A DNA stretch of 13,966 bases from JAWWPY01 sp036394075 (GCA_036394075.1 DASWFT010000437.1:1-13966); one strand, 5' to 3'; counted from the first letter of the stretch, positions 1-6,729 are shown. Translations and numbers: made by a program. The notes: generated by a model not told the origin, from the letters alone.

Positions 1-1005
1 AAAGTCGTGATCAAGCTGCCGCCCTCGACCGCGTGGGGCGCTCGCACCCAGACGCTGTCGGTCCTCGGCAGCACCGACGGGACGACGTTCTCCACGATCG
101 TTCCGTCCGCCGGCTACACCTTCGACCCGAACACGAACAACAACTCGGCGACGATCACGTTCGCGTCCACGTCGGCCCGGTTCGTCCGGCTGAACTTCAC
201 CGCGAACACCGGCTGGCCCGCGGGCCAGGCCAGCGAGCTAGAGGTATACCCGAGCGGCAGCAGCGGGTCCTCCGCGACCTTGTCGGTGACGCCATCGAGC
301 CTGACGTTCGCGAGCCAGAACGTCGGCACCACGAGTGCGGCGCAGGCGGTCACCGTGCACAACACGGGGAACGCGTCGGCATCGATCAGCTCGATCTCGA
401 TCAGCGGCGACTTCGCGCAGACGAACAACTGCGGAACAAGCCTCGCCGCCGGCGCGAGCTGCACCTTCAACGTGACGTTCACGCCCACCACAGCGGGGAC
501 GCGCACCGGCTCCCTGACGATCTCGAGCAACGCGACGAACGGCCTGGCCACGGTCAGCCTGACCGGTACCGGGGTCAGCTCGTCCTCGACCAACCTCGCC
601 ATCGGCAAGACAATGACCGCGAGCGGCTCCGTGGGCGGCTACCCGCCGTCGAACGCCAACGACGGCAACACGTCGACCTACTGGGAGAGCACGAACAACG
701 CGTTCCCGCAGTGGCTCCAGGTCGACCTCGGCTCACCCGTCACCATCAGCCGGATCGTCATGGATCTGCCTCCTTCCACCGCCTGGGCCACCCGGACGCA
801 GACGCTGTCCATCGCTGGAAGCACTGACGGCACCACCTACACCACCATCGCCGGATCAGCCGGCTACACCTTCAACCCCGCCACCGGCAACACCGTCACC
901 GTCACCTTCAACCCCATCACAACCCGCTACCTCAAGCTCACCTTCACCGCCAACACCGGATGGCCCGCCGGCCAGATCTCCGAGCTCCAGGTCTACCCAA
1001 GCTAG
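1..1005 (+). CDS. C-terminal part of secreted F5/8 type C / choice-of-anchor D protein (5' end outside window)
   Basis: The frame is already open at base 1 and ends at TAG 1003-1005, so this is the C-terminal ~334 residues of a longer protein. In order it holds: the second half of an F5/8 type C (discoidin, CBM32-like) module (about residues 1-80); a Ser-rich linker; an Ig-like choice-of-anchor D module (about 90-190, with SLTFASQNVGTTS, TGSLTISSNA and a Cys pair in NNCGTSLAAGASC); and a second, complete F5/8C module (about 197-334, with NLAIGKTMTASG, WLQVDLGSPVTI and a closing SELQVYPS). Such modules usually bind carbohydrate and are attached to secreted glycoside hydrolases or cell-surface proteins. 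The catalytic part, if any, lies upstream. The two F5/8C modules share long near-identical stretches (PPSTAW, RTQTLS, NTGWPAGQ), which indicates internal duplication. The domain calls are solid; substrate and parent enzyme cannot be told from here. Confidence 0.88.
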   Translation, partial: KVVIKLPPSTAWGARTQTLSVLGSTDGTTFSTIVPSAGYTFDPNTNNNSATITFASTSARFVRLNFTANTGWPAGQASELEVYPSGSSGSSATLSVTPSSLTFASQNVGTTSAAQAVTVHNTGNASASISSISISGDFAQTNNCGTSLAAGASCTFNVTFTPTTAGTRTGSLTISSNATNGLATVSLTGTGVSSSSTNLAIGKTMTASGSVGGYPPSNANDGNTSTYWESTNNAFPQWLQVDLGSPVTISRIVMDLPPSTAWATRTQTLSIAGSTDGTTYTTIAGSAGYTFNPATGNTVTVTFNPITTRYLKLTFTANTGWPAGQISELQVYPS

Positions 1006-1427
1006 AGCCGGCGGTCATTGCTGGTGGTCCCCTCGCTACTGCGGGGTTGTGGGATAGCGCCCCGTACCCCTGTGGTAGCGGCAGGCTGGCCGCGGAAGCT
1101 CGTTCTGAACGCTCAGACATCCGAACTGTAGATAACTCCACACATGTCTGCAAGAAATGGACAAAAACAGAAAAAAAGAAATCGATGGCATCACGCTTCT
1201 TGGCGGCACAGGCCGGACCAGCCCTCGCTCTGCCCAGGCCGGGGCTCGCTGCCTGTCAGCCGCGACGCGCGTGCGGGATCACGCGGCGAGGTCCGGCGAG
1301 GCGGACAGCCAAGGTCGGGCGGAGCGGCCGTCAGGCAGGCGCGGGCCGGCCGCCGGGGTCGGTGGCGTCAGGTGAGGGCATTGGCGCAGTGCGTCGGCTC
1401 CGGATCAGGGTGGATGGTGCCGCGCTG
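1006..1427. other. Gene-free stretch between secreted protein and NrtR operon
   Basis: No convincing gene is seen on either strand; open frames here lack ribosome-binding sites and conserved motifs. The stretch holds a nested inverted repeat just after the upstream gene (1034-1080), a 7-bp inverted repeat CAGACAT (1114-1120) / ATGTCTG (1144-1150), and an A-rich patch at about 1155-1181 that stands out in this GC-rich DNA. From about 1195 to 1420 it is ordinary GC-rich sequence in which I see nothing. Confidence 0.5.
1034..1080 (+). terminator. Possible transcription terminator hairpin after secreted protein gene
   Basis: About 28 bp after the stop codon there are two nested complementary pairs. 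The outer arms are CGCTAC (1034-1039) and GTAGCG (1075-1080); the inner arms are CGGGG (1042-1046) and CCCCG (1060-1064). No T tract follows, so this would be a weak or factor-assisted terminator, or simply a chance fold. The position between two unrelated transcription units fits a terminator. Confidence 0.3.
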
Positions 1428-1465
1428 TTGACAAACCACTTATATGTGATCTACATATATGTATG
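1428..1465 (+). promoter_or_regulatory. Promoter and candidate NrtR operator overlapping the start of the regulator gene
   Basis: A perfect TTGACA (1428-1433) is followed by an AT-rich block. Within it is a perfect inverted repeat, TATATGT (1441-1447) and ACATATA (1453-1459) around a 5-bp centre. A third copy of the half-site, TATATGT, lies at 1456-1462, so ACATATATGT (1453-1462) is itself a perfect palindrome. A -10 such as TACATA (1452-1457, 18-bp spacing, three of six consensus matches) would put the transcription start near 1463-1466, which would make the mRNA leaderless or nearly so. The repeats cover the presumed -10 and the start codon, a place where bound repressor would block transcription. 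NrtR-family proteins commonly bind palindromes upstream of NAD-metabolism genes. That this palindrome is the operator of the adjacent NrtR protein is inference. Confidence 0.6.
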
Positions 1466-2247
1466 TGGCAGCTAAGGGTCGGCATCCAGGTGACGAGGAG
1501 TTTCTGGCCGGCTATGACCCCGGGCTGTACGAGCGGCCGTCCGTGGCGGTTGACGTGGTCGTTCTCACGGTCGGGCAGGGCCAGCTGCGGTGCCTGCTCG
1601 TGCGCCGCGCCGAGCCTCCGCAGCAGGGATGGTGGGCTCTTCCGGGCGGGTTTGCCGGCTTCGGCGAGGGCCTGGACCAGGCAGCCGCGAGAGTCCTGGA
1701 AATCAAGAGCGGCCTGCGGGGCGCCTACCTGGAGCAGCTGTACACGTTCGGTGACCCTGGGCGGGATCCCCGGACCCGCGTTATTACCGTGGCCTACATC
1801 GCCCTCGTCGACGCGGGACGCCTCGCCGATGTACCCGGCGAGCATCACCACGATGACGTCGTGGTGGCAAGCCTCGACGTTGCCTGGCCGGGTGAGCGCG
1901 GCGGACCTGTGACGGCGCGTGCTGACGGCGATGTGCTGCCGCTGGCCTTCGACCACGCGGACATCCTGGGTGCTGCCGTCAAGCGCCTGCGGGGCAAGCT
2001 CGGCTACGCGCCGGTCGGTTATGAGCTGCTGCCCCGCTCCTTCACCTTGCGCCAGCTACAGGACATTCACGAGGCGATCCTCGGGCGGGCGCTGAACAAG
2101 GACTCATTCCGCAGGCGGATGCTCGCCGGTGGCCACCTGCGAGCCACCGGCCAACGTGAGGCCGACGTCGCTTACCGCCCGGCCGAGCTCTACCGGTTCG
2201 TGAAGAACACCTCCCCCCGGGGCCGCAAGGAGAACAACGATGGCTGA
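1459..2247 (+). CDS. nrtR: NrtR-family transcriptional regulator (degenerate Nudix domain plus C-terminal winged helix)
   Basis: 262 residues. The N-terminal Nudix fold (about 25-150) carries ERPSVAVDVVVLTV and the NrtR-typical LYTFGDPGRDPRTRVITVAY (94-113). The C-terminal winged-helix region (about 190-248, LPRSFTLRQLQDIHEAILGR, DSFRRRM, YRPAELYRF) is also characteristic. NrtR proteins repress NAD-synthesis or salvage genes, and ADP-ribose or related nucleotides release them from DNA. In the Nudix box (64-86), G, the first E and R are kept, but the REUxEE glutamates read R-V-L-E-I-K, so hydrolysis is unlikely and a sensor role likely. The start could be ATG 1459 or in-frame GTG 1465. No Shine-Dalgarno precedes either, and GTG 1465 would suit a leaderless message. 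The gene overlaps the SPFH gene by 8 nt. The family call is firm; the ligand and targets are inferred. Confidence 0.88.
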   Translation: MYVAAKGRHPGDEEFLAGYDPGLYERPSVAVDVVVLTVGQGQLRCLLVRRAEPPQQGWWALPGGFAGFGEGLDQAAARVLEIKSGLRGAYLEQLYTFGDPGRDPRTRVITVAYIALVDAGRLADVPGEHHHDDVVVASLDVAWPGERGGPVTARADGDVLPLAFDHADILGAAVKRLRGKLGYAPVGYELLPRSFTLRQLQDIHEAILGRALNKDSFRRRMLAGGHLRATGQREADVAYRPAELYRFVKNTSPRGRKENNDG

Positions 2248-3265
2248 GATCCGCAAGTACCCCGCCGTGCGTCACCTACGCGGCGACCAGGCCGCCCATA
2301 CCTTGTATTTCCGCAACGGCAAGCTGGCCCGTTCCGGCCGTGGCCTGGCGTTGTGGTTCCGGCCACTGGCCGCTGCGGTCGCCGAGGTACCCCTTGACGA
2401 CCGGGAGGTGCCGTTCCTGTTCCGCGGGCGGACCTCTGACTTCCAGCAGGCCGTCGTGCAGGGTGTGATCGCCTACCGCATCACCGACCCGCAGCAGCTG
2501 GCTGAGCGCGTCGACTTCACCATCGACCTGGACACCGGCGCGTGGCGGCGCACTCCGCTTGAGCAGCTGGCCGGACTGCTGACCCAGCTCGCCCAGGAAC
2601 TCGCGCACGAGTACCTCGCCCAGACCGAGCTGGTCGTCTCGCTGCGCGAGGGCGTCGATCGGTTGCGGGGCAGGCTGACCGCCGCGCTGACCGATGATGC
2701 GCTGCTGAGCTCGATGGGCGTGGAGGTGACCGCGGTGCGGGTGGCTACCGTGCAGCCGACCGCGGACATGGATAAGGCACTGCAGACGCCGACCCGCGAG
2801 GCCATCCAGCAGCAGGCGGACGAGGCGACCTTCGCCCGGCGTGCCCAGGCGGTAGAGAAGGAGCGGGCGATCGCCGAGAACGAGCTGAACAACAAGACCG
2901 AGCTCGCCCGGCAAGAGGAGCGGCTGATCGCCCAGGAGGGCGAGAACGCCCAGCGCCGGGCCAGCGACGAGGCCCAGGCGCTGCGCATCGCCACCGAGGC
3001 GGCCGCCAGCAAGCGGCAAGTGATGGCGGCGGCCGAGGCGCAGGCAATCACCTCTGTCGAGGGCGCACGCGTAAACGCTGAGCGCGACCGGCTGAACGCC
3101 TACCGGGACCTGTCCTCGACCGTGCTCCTCGGCATGGCCGCCCGCGAGGTGGCCGCCAACCTCGGCAAGGTCGAGCACCTGTACCTCACCCCTGACCTGC
3201 TAGGGCCGCTGGCCGCCCGGTTCCTCAACGGGCACTCGGGCTCCGCGGCAAGCCAGGACCGCTGA
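2240..3265 (+). CDS. SPFH/band-7 domain protein, soluble, with long coiled coil
   Basis: 341 residues. The ATG lies inside the end of the nrtR frame (8-nt overlap), and AAGGAGA at 2227-2233 is a good Shine-Dalgarno, so translational coupling is likely. About residues 20-175 look like an SPFH (stomatin/prohibitin/flotillin/HflK) domain, including DDREVPFLFRGRTSDFQQA and GVEVTAVRVATVQPT. Residues about 180-285 are rich in Ala, Glu, Gln and Arg, as in the coiled coil of this family. The C-terminus has VEHLYLTPDLLGPLAARFLN, which resembles the conserved end of bacterial slipin-like proteins. No N-terminal membrane segment or signal peptide is visible, unlike typical prohibitins. It would therefore sit in the cytosol or at the membrane surface. 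SPFH proteins form oligomeric scaffolds. Its place between an NAD-linked regulator and a kinase-fold protein suggests that it organises or localises that activity (inference). Confidence 0.85.
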   Translation: MAEIRKYPAVRHLRGDQAAHTLYFRNGKLARSGRGLALWFRPLAAAVAEVPLDDREVPFLFRGRTSDFQQAVVQGVIAYRITDPQQLAERVDFTIDLDTGAWRRTPLEQLAGLLTQLAQELAHEYLAQTELVVSLREGVDRLRGRLTAALTDDALLSSMGVEVTAVRVATVQPTADMDKALQTPTREAIQQQADEATFARRAQAVEKERAIAENELNNKTELARQEERLIAQEGENAQRRASDEAQALRIATEAAASKRQVMAAAEAQAITSVEGARVNAERDRLNAYRDLSSTVLLGMAAREVAANLGKVEHLYLTPDLLGPLAARFLNGHSGSAASQDR

Positions 3266-3273
3266 AGGCTGAC

Positions 3274-4179
3274 ATGACCCAGGCGCGGCTTCCCCGGGTG
3301 GTCATGGTCACCCGGCCCACCGAGTACGAGCAGATGCTGGCCGAGCACGGCACGCGCGGCCAGGCGGAGTTCTTCCTGCGCGCACGCGGCGGGGAAATTA
3401 CCGAGCCGGAGGAACGCCACCACCGCCTCACAGCGGCCCGCGACATGGTGACCGCCGCGATCCCCCGCCAGTGGCGCCGGGGAATGGTGACCCGCGGCGA
3501 TCTCGACCGGTTCCTGTTCGAGCCCGACGACGTCATCGTGGTGATCGGCCAAGACGGCCTGGTCCCCAACGTGGCGAAGTACCTGACCGGCCAGCCCGTC
3601 ATCGGCGTCAACCCTGACCCGGCCAGCTACGAGGGCGTGCTGGTGCGCTGCACGCCAGGCGAGGCAGCCGATCTGCTCCAGCCTGCCGCGGCAGGACGCG
3701 CCGCTGTCGAGGAGCGGGCGATGGCCGAGGCACGCCTCGACGACGGCACGACGCTGCTAGCCCTCAACGAGATCTTCATCGGCCATTGCAGCCACCAGTC
3801 CGCCCGCTACCGGCTCGCCTCTGCGCAGACCCAGCTGCACCAGATCTCCTCCGGCCTCATCGTCTGCACCGGCACCGGCTCCACCGGCTGGGCCCGGTCG
3901 ATCTCCCTCGAACGGCAGTCCACGCTGCCGCTTCCCCAGCCAACCGAACACCGGCTCGCGTTCTTCGTCCGCGAGCCATTCCCGGCCTCCGGCAGCCAGA
4001 CCACGATCCGTGAAGGCTCCCTGGACGCGGGCGACTGGCTCACCGCCTGGTCAGAAATGGAGACTGGCGGCTCGATCTTCGCCGACGGAATCGAAACCGA
4101 CTCGCTCCCCTTCGACTGGGGGCGACGCGTCGACGTCCATCTCGCGCCCGCGCATCTCCACCTCGTGATCCCAGCCTGA
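3274..4179 (+). CDS. Divergent NAD-kinase-fold protein (NAD(+)/NADH kinase-like)
   Basis: 301 residues, starting 8 bp after the SPFH gene with GAAGG (3264-3268) as ribosome-binding site, so the same transcript is likely. The landmarks of the NAD-kinase/diacylglycerol-kinase fold appear in order: VIVVIGQDGL (87-96) at the place of the GGDGT phosphate loop; IGVNPD (110-115) for the GxN turn; LNEIFIG (164-170) for the NE motif that contacts NAD; GLIVCTGTGSTGW (194-206) for the GLI-ST-TGSTAY loop; and DGIETD (271-276) near the end. The order and spacing match NAD kinases, which make NADP from NAD and ATP or polyphosphate. Two features are odd: GGDG reads GQDG, and the N-terminal ~85 residues (with TRPTEYEQMLAEHGTRGQAE) do not look like a standard NAD kinase. 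Catalysis on NAD is plausible but not shown. It could act on another nucleotide or be a sensor. Confidence 0.78.
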   Translation: MTQARLPRVVMVTRPTEYEQMLAEHGTRGQAEFFLRARGGEITEPEERHHRLTAARDMVTAAIPRQWRRGMVTRGDLDRFLFEPDDVIVVIGQDGLVPNVAKYLTGQPVIGVNPDPASYEGVLVRCTPGEAADLLQPAAAGRAAVEERAMAEARLDDGTTLLALNEIFIGHCSHQSARYRLASAQTQLHQISSGLIVCTGTGSTGWARSISLERQSTLPLPQPTEHRLAFFVREPFPASGSQTTIREGSLDAGDWLTAWSEMETGGSIFADGIETDSLPFDWGRRVDVHLAPAHLHLVIPA

Positions 4180-4187
4180 CCAATCAG

Positions 4188-4213
4188 CGCCGCCTGCGAT
4201 CACATTTGCGGCG
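4188..4213 (+). terminator. Possible hairpin after the NrtR operon
   Basis: CGCCGC (4188-4193) and GCGGCG (4208-4213) are complementary around a 14-base loop, 8 bases after the stop of the kinase-like gene. There is no following T run. It is a weak terminator candidate and may be chance in GC-rich DNA. Confidence 0.25.
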
Positions 4214-4469
4214 GTGGGAGCACATCCGCTCGCAGCCGCTTCCGGCGGGCGGAAACGTGCAGGCGAACCCGAGCGTGCGTGCCGTGTGCTCAACGGCGGT
4301 GCTGGTCAAGTCACGGACGGGCCCGGCACTCCAGATCCCGGGGAGTGCGTGGGAGATCGCCGTGCTGCCGCCGGACGAGGCTGCGTTCAACAGCGGGGCG
4401 CGCGCCTACCGCTGCATCGCCCACGCGCTCAGCGGCATCGCTCCGAGGACATCTCAGTTCGGCGGGTAG
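4206..4469 (+). pseudogene. Possible remnant of a septum-formation-type protein (C-terminal part)
   Basis: An 87-codon frame from TTG 4206 to TAG 4467-4469 has about 85-90% G/C at third positions, which suggests that it is or was coding. Its end, PPDEAAFNSGARAYRCIAHA and then TSQFGG, resembles from memory the C-terminus of actinobacterial septum-formation (DUF4190-associated) domains, where a W/F-x2-G-x-R-x-x-x-C pattern is followed by a short GS/TSQF-like tail. The upstream half shows no membrane segment, no good start and no Shine-Dalgarno, so it looks truncated. It converges with the rhomboid gene. The match rests on a short motif, so the identification is tentative; it could equally be a chance open frame. 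Confidence 0.33.
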
Positions 4470-4514
4470 ATTCCGGCGAGGACCGCTACGGCGGCTAGGA
4501 CGCGGCGCAGCGGT

Positions 4515-5288
4515 TTACGGTGAGCCAGACGGCGGTGCCGGCTGTCCGCCCAGGCCGGCCTTCGAGCCGCTCAGGCCGGCCTTCGAGCCGCTCAGGCCGG
4601 CCTTTGAGCCGGCCGTCCCGGCGGTGCGCCGGTCCCGGAAGAGCCAGCCGGCCGCCACGCCTCCGAGGAGCCCGCCGATGTGCGCCTGCCAGCCGATCCC
4701 GGCATGCGGTAGCAGGACGGTGAACTGGTAGGCGAAGCAGAGCGCCATCACCGCGCCGATCAGCACGTCGATCGCGTGCCGGTCGAAGAGCCCGCGGACC
4801 ATGATGTAGCCGAAGTAGCCGAAGACGACCCCGCTGGCACCGACCCCGACGGTGCCAGCGCTCTCAGTGAGCCAGGCGCCCAGGCCGCTGGCCAGGATGA
4901 CAACGGCAGTCACGCCGAGGAACTTGGCCACCCCGCGGTAGGCGGCCAGGAAGCCGAAGATGAACAGCGGTCCCGAGTTCCCCTCGATATGAGCCCAGCT
5001 GAAGTGCAGGAACGGCGCTGTAAGGATGTCGGGCAGGTCGGCCAGGTCACGCGGCCGGATCCCGTACTCGACGGCCAGATGGTAGTGATCGGCCCAGTTC
5101 GCGATCTGGATGACCCACAGGGCAGCCAGGACGCCGACCATGACGAACAGCGCCGTGCGGGCCTGGGCGACCACGGTCGCGGGATCGCCCGCGCCGAGGT
5201 CCCACCGGCCACCGGGGGTCGGCACCCCGGGCCGCGGCAACGGCCGCGTGCCCCCGGTACCGGCCGCAGGTCCCAGGCTCGTACTCAT
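4515..5288 (-). CDS. Rhomboid-family intramembrane serine protease
   Basis: The ATG at 5288 is chosen because GGAGG lies 5 nt upstream on the minus strand. A start at 5312 would add 8 residues without a ribosome-binding site. The 257-residue protein has several membrane segments. From this start: WAHIEGNSG (98-106, the HxxxN element), GVGASGVVFGYFGYI (148-162) with catalytic Ser152 in a G-x-S-G context, and QAHIGGLLGGVAAGWLF (201-217) with catalytic His203. Both members of the rhomboid Ser-His dyad are present. It would cleave membrane-protein substrates within or near the bilayer; the substrate is unknown. The cytosolic tail carries about three copies of the heptapeptide SKAGLSG, encoded by a 21-bp tandem repeat. 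It converges with the operon to its left and is transcribed away from the ABC exporter. Confidence 0.88.
   Translation of the reverse strand: MSTSLGPAAGTGGTRPLPRPGVPTPGGRWDLGAGDPATVVAQARTALFVMVGVLAALWVIQIANWADHYHLAVEYGIRPRDLADLPDILTAPFLHFSWAHIEGNSGPLFIFGFLAAYRGVAKFLGVTAVVILASGLGAWLTESAGTVGVGASGVVFGYFGYIMVRGLFDRHAIDVLIGAVMALCFAYQFTVLLPHAGIGWQAHIGGLLGGVAAGWLFRDRRTAGTAGSKAGLSGSKAGLSGSKAGLGGQPAPPSGSP
4552..4614. repeat. Three tandem 21-bp units in the rhomboid C-terminus
   Basis: The units run 4552-4572, 4573-4593 and 4594-4614. The first two are identical and the third differs at a few bases at its centre and end. Each keeps the rhomboid frame and encodes one heptapeptide, giving the SKAGLSG-type tail. 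The unit length is a multiple of three, so copy number can change without breaking the gene. A slippage-prone, variable tail is likely. Confidence 0.9.
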
Positions 5289-5694
5289 CCCCACCTCCGA
5301 ACGGCAGGCCACGCCTAGCGTGGCGATGCGCCTGCGTGCTTGACAGCATCATCCAGGGTGATGCGCCGCCGGTCCACGTACGCCTGCTGGCTGGCGTACA
5401 TGGCATCGCAGACATGTCCAAATAATGTGCGGGTCGTCGGTGCGCGCTTCTGGCCATCAGCGCTTCATGGGCCGCGCTTCATGGGCCGCGATGAGTTTGT
5501 GCTGGCCATCAGGTCATACCTACCGAATGCTCAGGACTGTCAGTGGCACCGCGTAGAAATGGGGAAGGCACTCATGGGCCGCGGTTTGCCCGGCCTGGAC
5601 GGCGGGAGTTTTTGCGTTCGCCGGCACCGCCGCGCTGCCGGTAGGTTCATGGGCGCGGACGTTGATGGGCTTGTGGCAGGGTCAGGAGGATGTA
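5289..5694. other. Intergenic region between rhomboid and ABC exporter genes
   Basis: This divergent region of about 400 bp should hold both promoters, but I could not place a clear -35/-10 pair. It contains two adjacent copies of CGCTTCATGGGCCG (5461-5474 and 5475-5488), with further ATGGGC-type elements near 5575 and 5649, and TGGCCATCAG twice (about 5451 and 5503). A minus-strand frame ending at TAG 5315-5317 reads MYASQQAYVDRRRITLDDAV near its end and has fairly coding-like codons. It has no start with a ribosome-binding site and is blocked upstream by a stop near 5467. It may be a gene remnant, but I do not recognise it. Confidence 0.45.
5461..5488. repeat. Tandem duplicate of a 14-bp unit
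   Basis: CGCTTCATGGGCCG occurs twice back to back, followed by CGATG. Related ATGGGC(C)GCGG elements recur downstream towards the ABC gene. Repeated elements upstream of a transporter gene could be regulator sites, but no inverted symmetry is obvious. Simple slippage is equally possible. Confidence 0.7.
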
Positions 5695-6729
5695 GTGGCA
5701 GGGTTCAATTCAGAGCCGGCGATTCTCGTGGAGGGTTTGACCAAGTCGTTCGGGGAGGTGCGCGCGTTGCGTGGCATCGACCTGTCGGTGCCGCCGGGGA
5801 CGGTGCTGGGGGTGCTGGGTCCCAACGGCGCGGGTAAGACGACCGCCGTGCGCATCCTGACCACCCTGCTGCGCCCGGACGGGGGGCGCGCCCTGGTGGA
5901 GGGGCACGACGTCGTGCGGGAGGCCGCCGCGGTCCGCCGGTCGATCGGGCTCTCCGGGCAGTCGGCCGCCATTCAGGAGGAACTCACGGGCCGGGAGAAC
6001 CTTGAGATCGTCGGACGGCTCTATCACCTGAGCTGGCCGCGTGCTCGGGCTCGCGCGGCCGAACTGCTGGAACAGTTCGACCTGGTCGATGCGGCCGACC
6101 GGGCGGCCAAGAATTTCTCTGGCGGCATGCAGCGACGCCTGGACCTGGCCGCGAGCCTGGTCGGCCAGCCCCAGGTCCTGTTCCTCGACGAGCCGACGAC
6201 CGGCCTGGACCCGCGGTCGAGGCTGGGCATGTGGGACATCATCCGGTCGCTGGTCGCGGGCGGCACGACGATGCTGCTCACCACTCAATACCTTGATGAG
6301 GCCGACGAGCTGGCCAACGAGATCGTGGTCATCGACCACGGCCTGGTCATTGCCGCCGGCACGTCCGAGGAGCTGAAGGGCCGGGTCGGCGGGGATGTGC
6401 TCCAGTTCACGGTGCCCGACCGTACCCGGATCAGCGACGCCGTCACCGCGATCGCACAGATCGGTGAGGGCGAGCCGCACGTAGACAAGGAGACCGGCGT
6501 GATCAACGTGGGGGTCGGGGGCCGCGGGTCCGAGGCGCTCATTGAAGCGGTGCGCAACCTGGACGCGGCCGGCGTCGAGATACACGGCCTGATGCTGCGT
6601 CGGCCATCCCTCGATGACGTGTTCCTCGCGCTGACCGGACACGCCGCCGAAGAGGACGGCCAGTCGGACCAGCGCCGCCGCGGCCGCCGCCGCGGCAGCA
6701 AGAAGGACTCAGCGGGGGTGGCGTCATGA
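5695..6729 (+). CDS. DrrA-type ABC transporter ATP-binding protein (drug/antibiotic export)
   Basis: 344 residues from GTG 5695, chosen because AGGAGG (5684-5689) sits 5 nt upstream; ATG 5665 and TTG 5662 in the same frame lack such a site. Residue numbers from this start: Walker A GPNGAGKT (42-49), Q-loop Gln90, signature FSGGMQ (141-146), Walker B VLFLDEP (161-167), D-loop GLD (170-172). The H-loop region reads TTQYLDEAD, with Gln in place of the usual switch His. That is typical of the DrrA/daunorubicin-resistance branch. The C-terminal LRRPSLDDVFLALTGHAAEE is the usual end of this branch, followed here by a short Arg/Lys-rich tail. It should energise export by the overlapping permease, as in self-resistance or lipid/drug efflux. 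The cargo is unknown. The family is sure; substrate cannot be inferred. Confidence 0.92.
   Translation: MAGFNSEPAILVEGLTKSFGEVRALRGIDLSVPPGTVLGVLGPNGAGKTTAVRILTTLLRPDGGRALVEGHDVVREAAAVRRSIGLSGQSAAIQEELTGRENLEIVGRLYHLSWPRARARAAELLEQFDLVDAADRAAKNFSGGMQRRLDLAASLVGQPQVLFLDEPTTGLDPRSRLGMWDIIRSLVAGGTTMLLTTQYLDEADELANEIVVIDHGLVIAAGTSEELKGRVGGDVLQFTVPDRTRISDAVTAIAQIGEGEPHVDKETGVINVGVGGRGSEALIEAVRNLDAAGVEIHGLMLRRPSLDDVFLALTGHAAEEDGQSDQRRRGRRRGSKKDSAGVAS

Noticed and set aside
1157..1375. Open frame starting MDKNRKKEIDG in the A-rich region
   Set aside because: It has no ribosome-binding site, the rest of the translation is low-complexity, and there is no recognisable motif. The A-rich start explains the Lys-rich beginning.
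5315..5401. 28-codon minus-strand frame (MYASQQAYVDRRRITLDDAV...) before the rhomboid gene
   Set aside because: Codon use looks coding-like, but it is very short, has no ribosome-binding site and the frame is closed upstream near 5467. It is kept only as a possible remnant in the intergenic entry.
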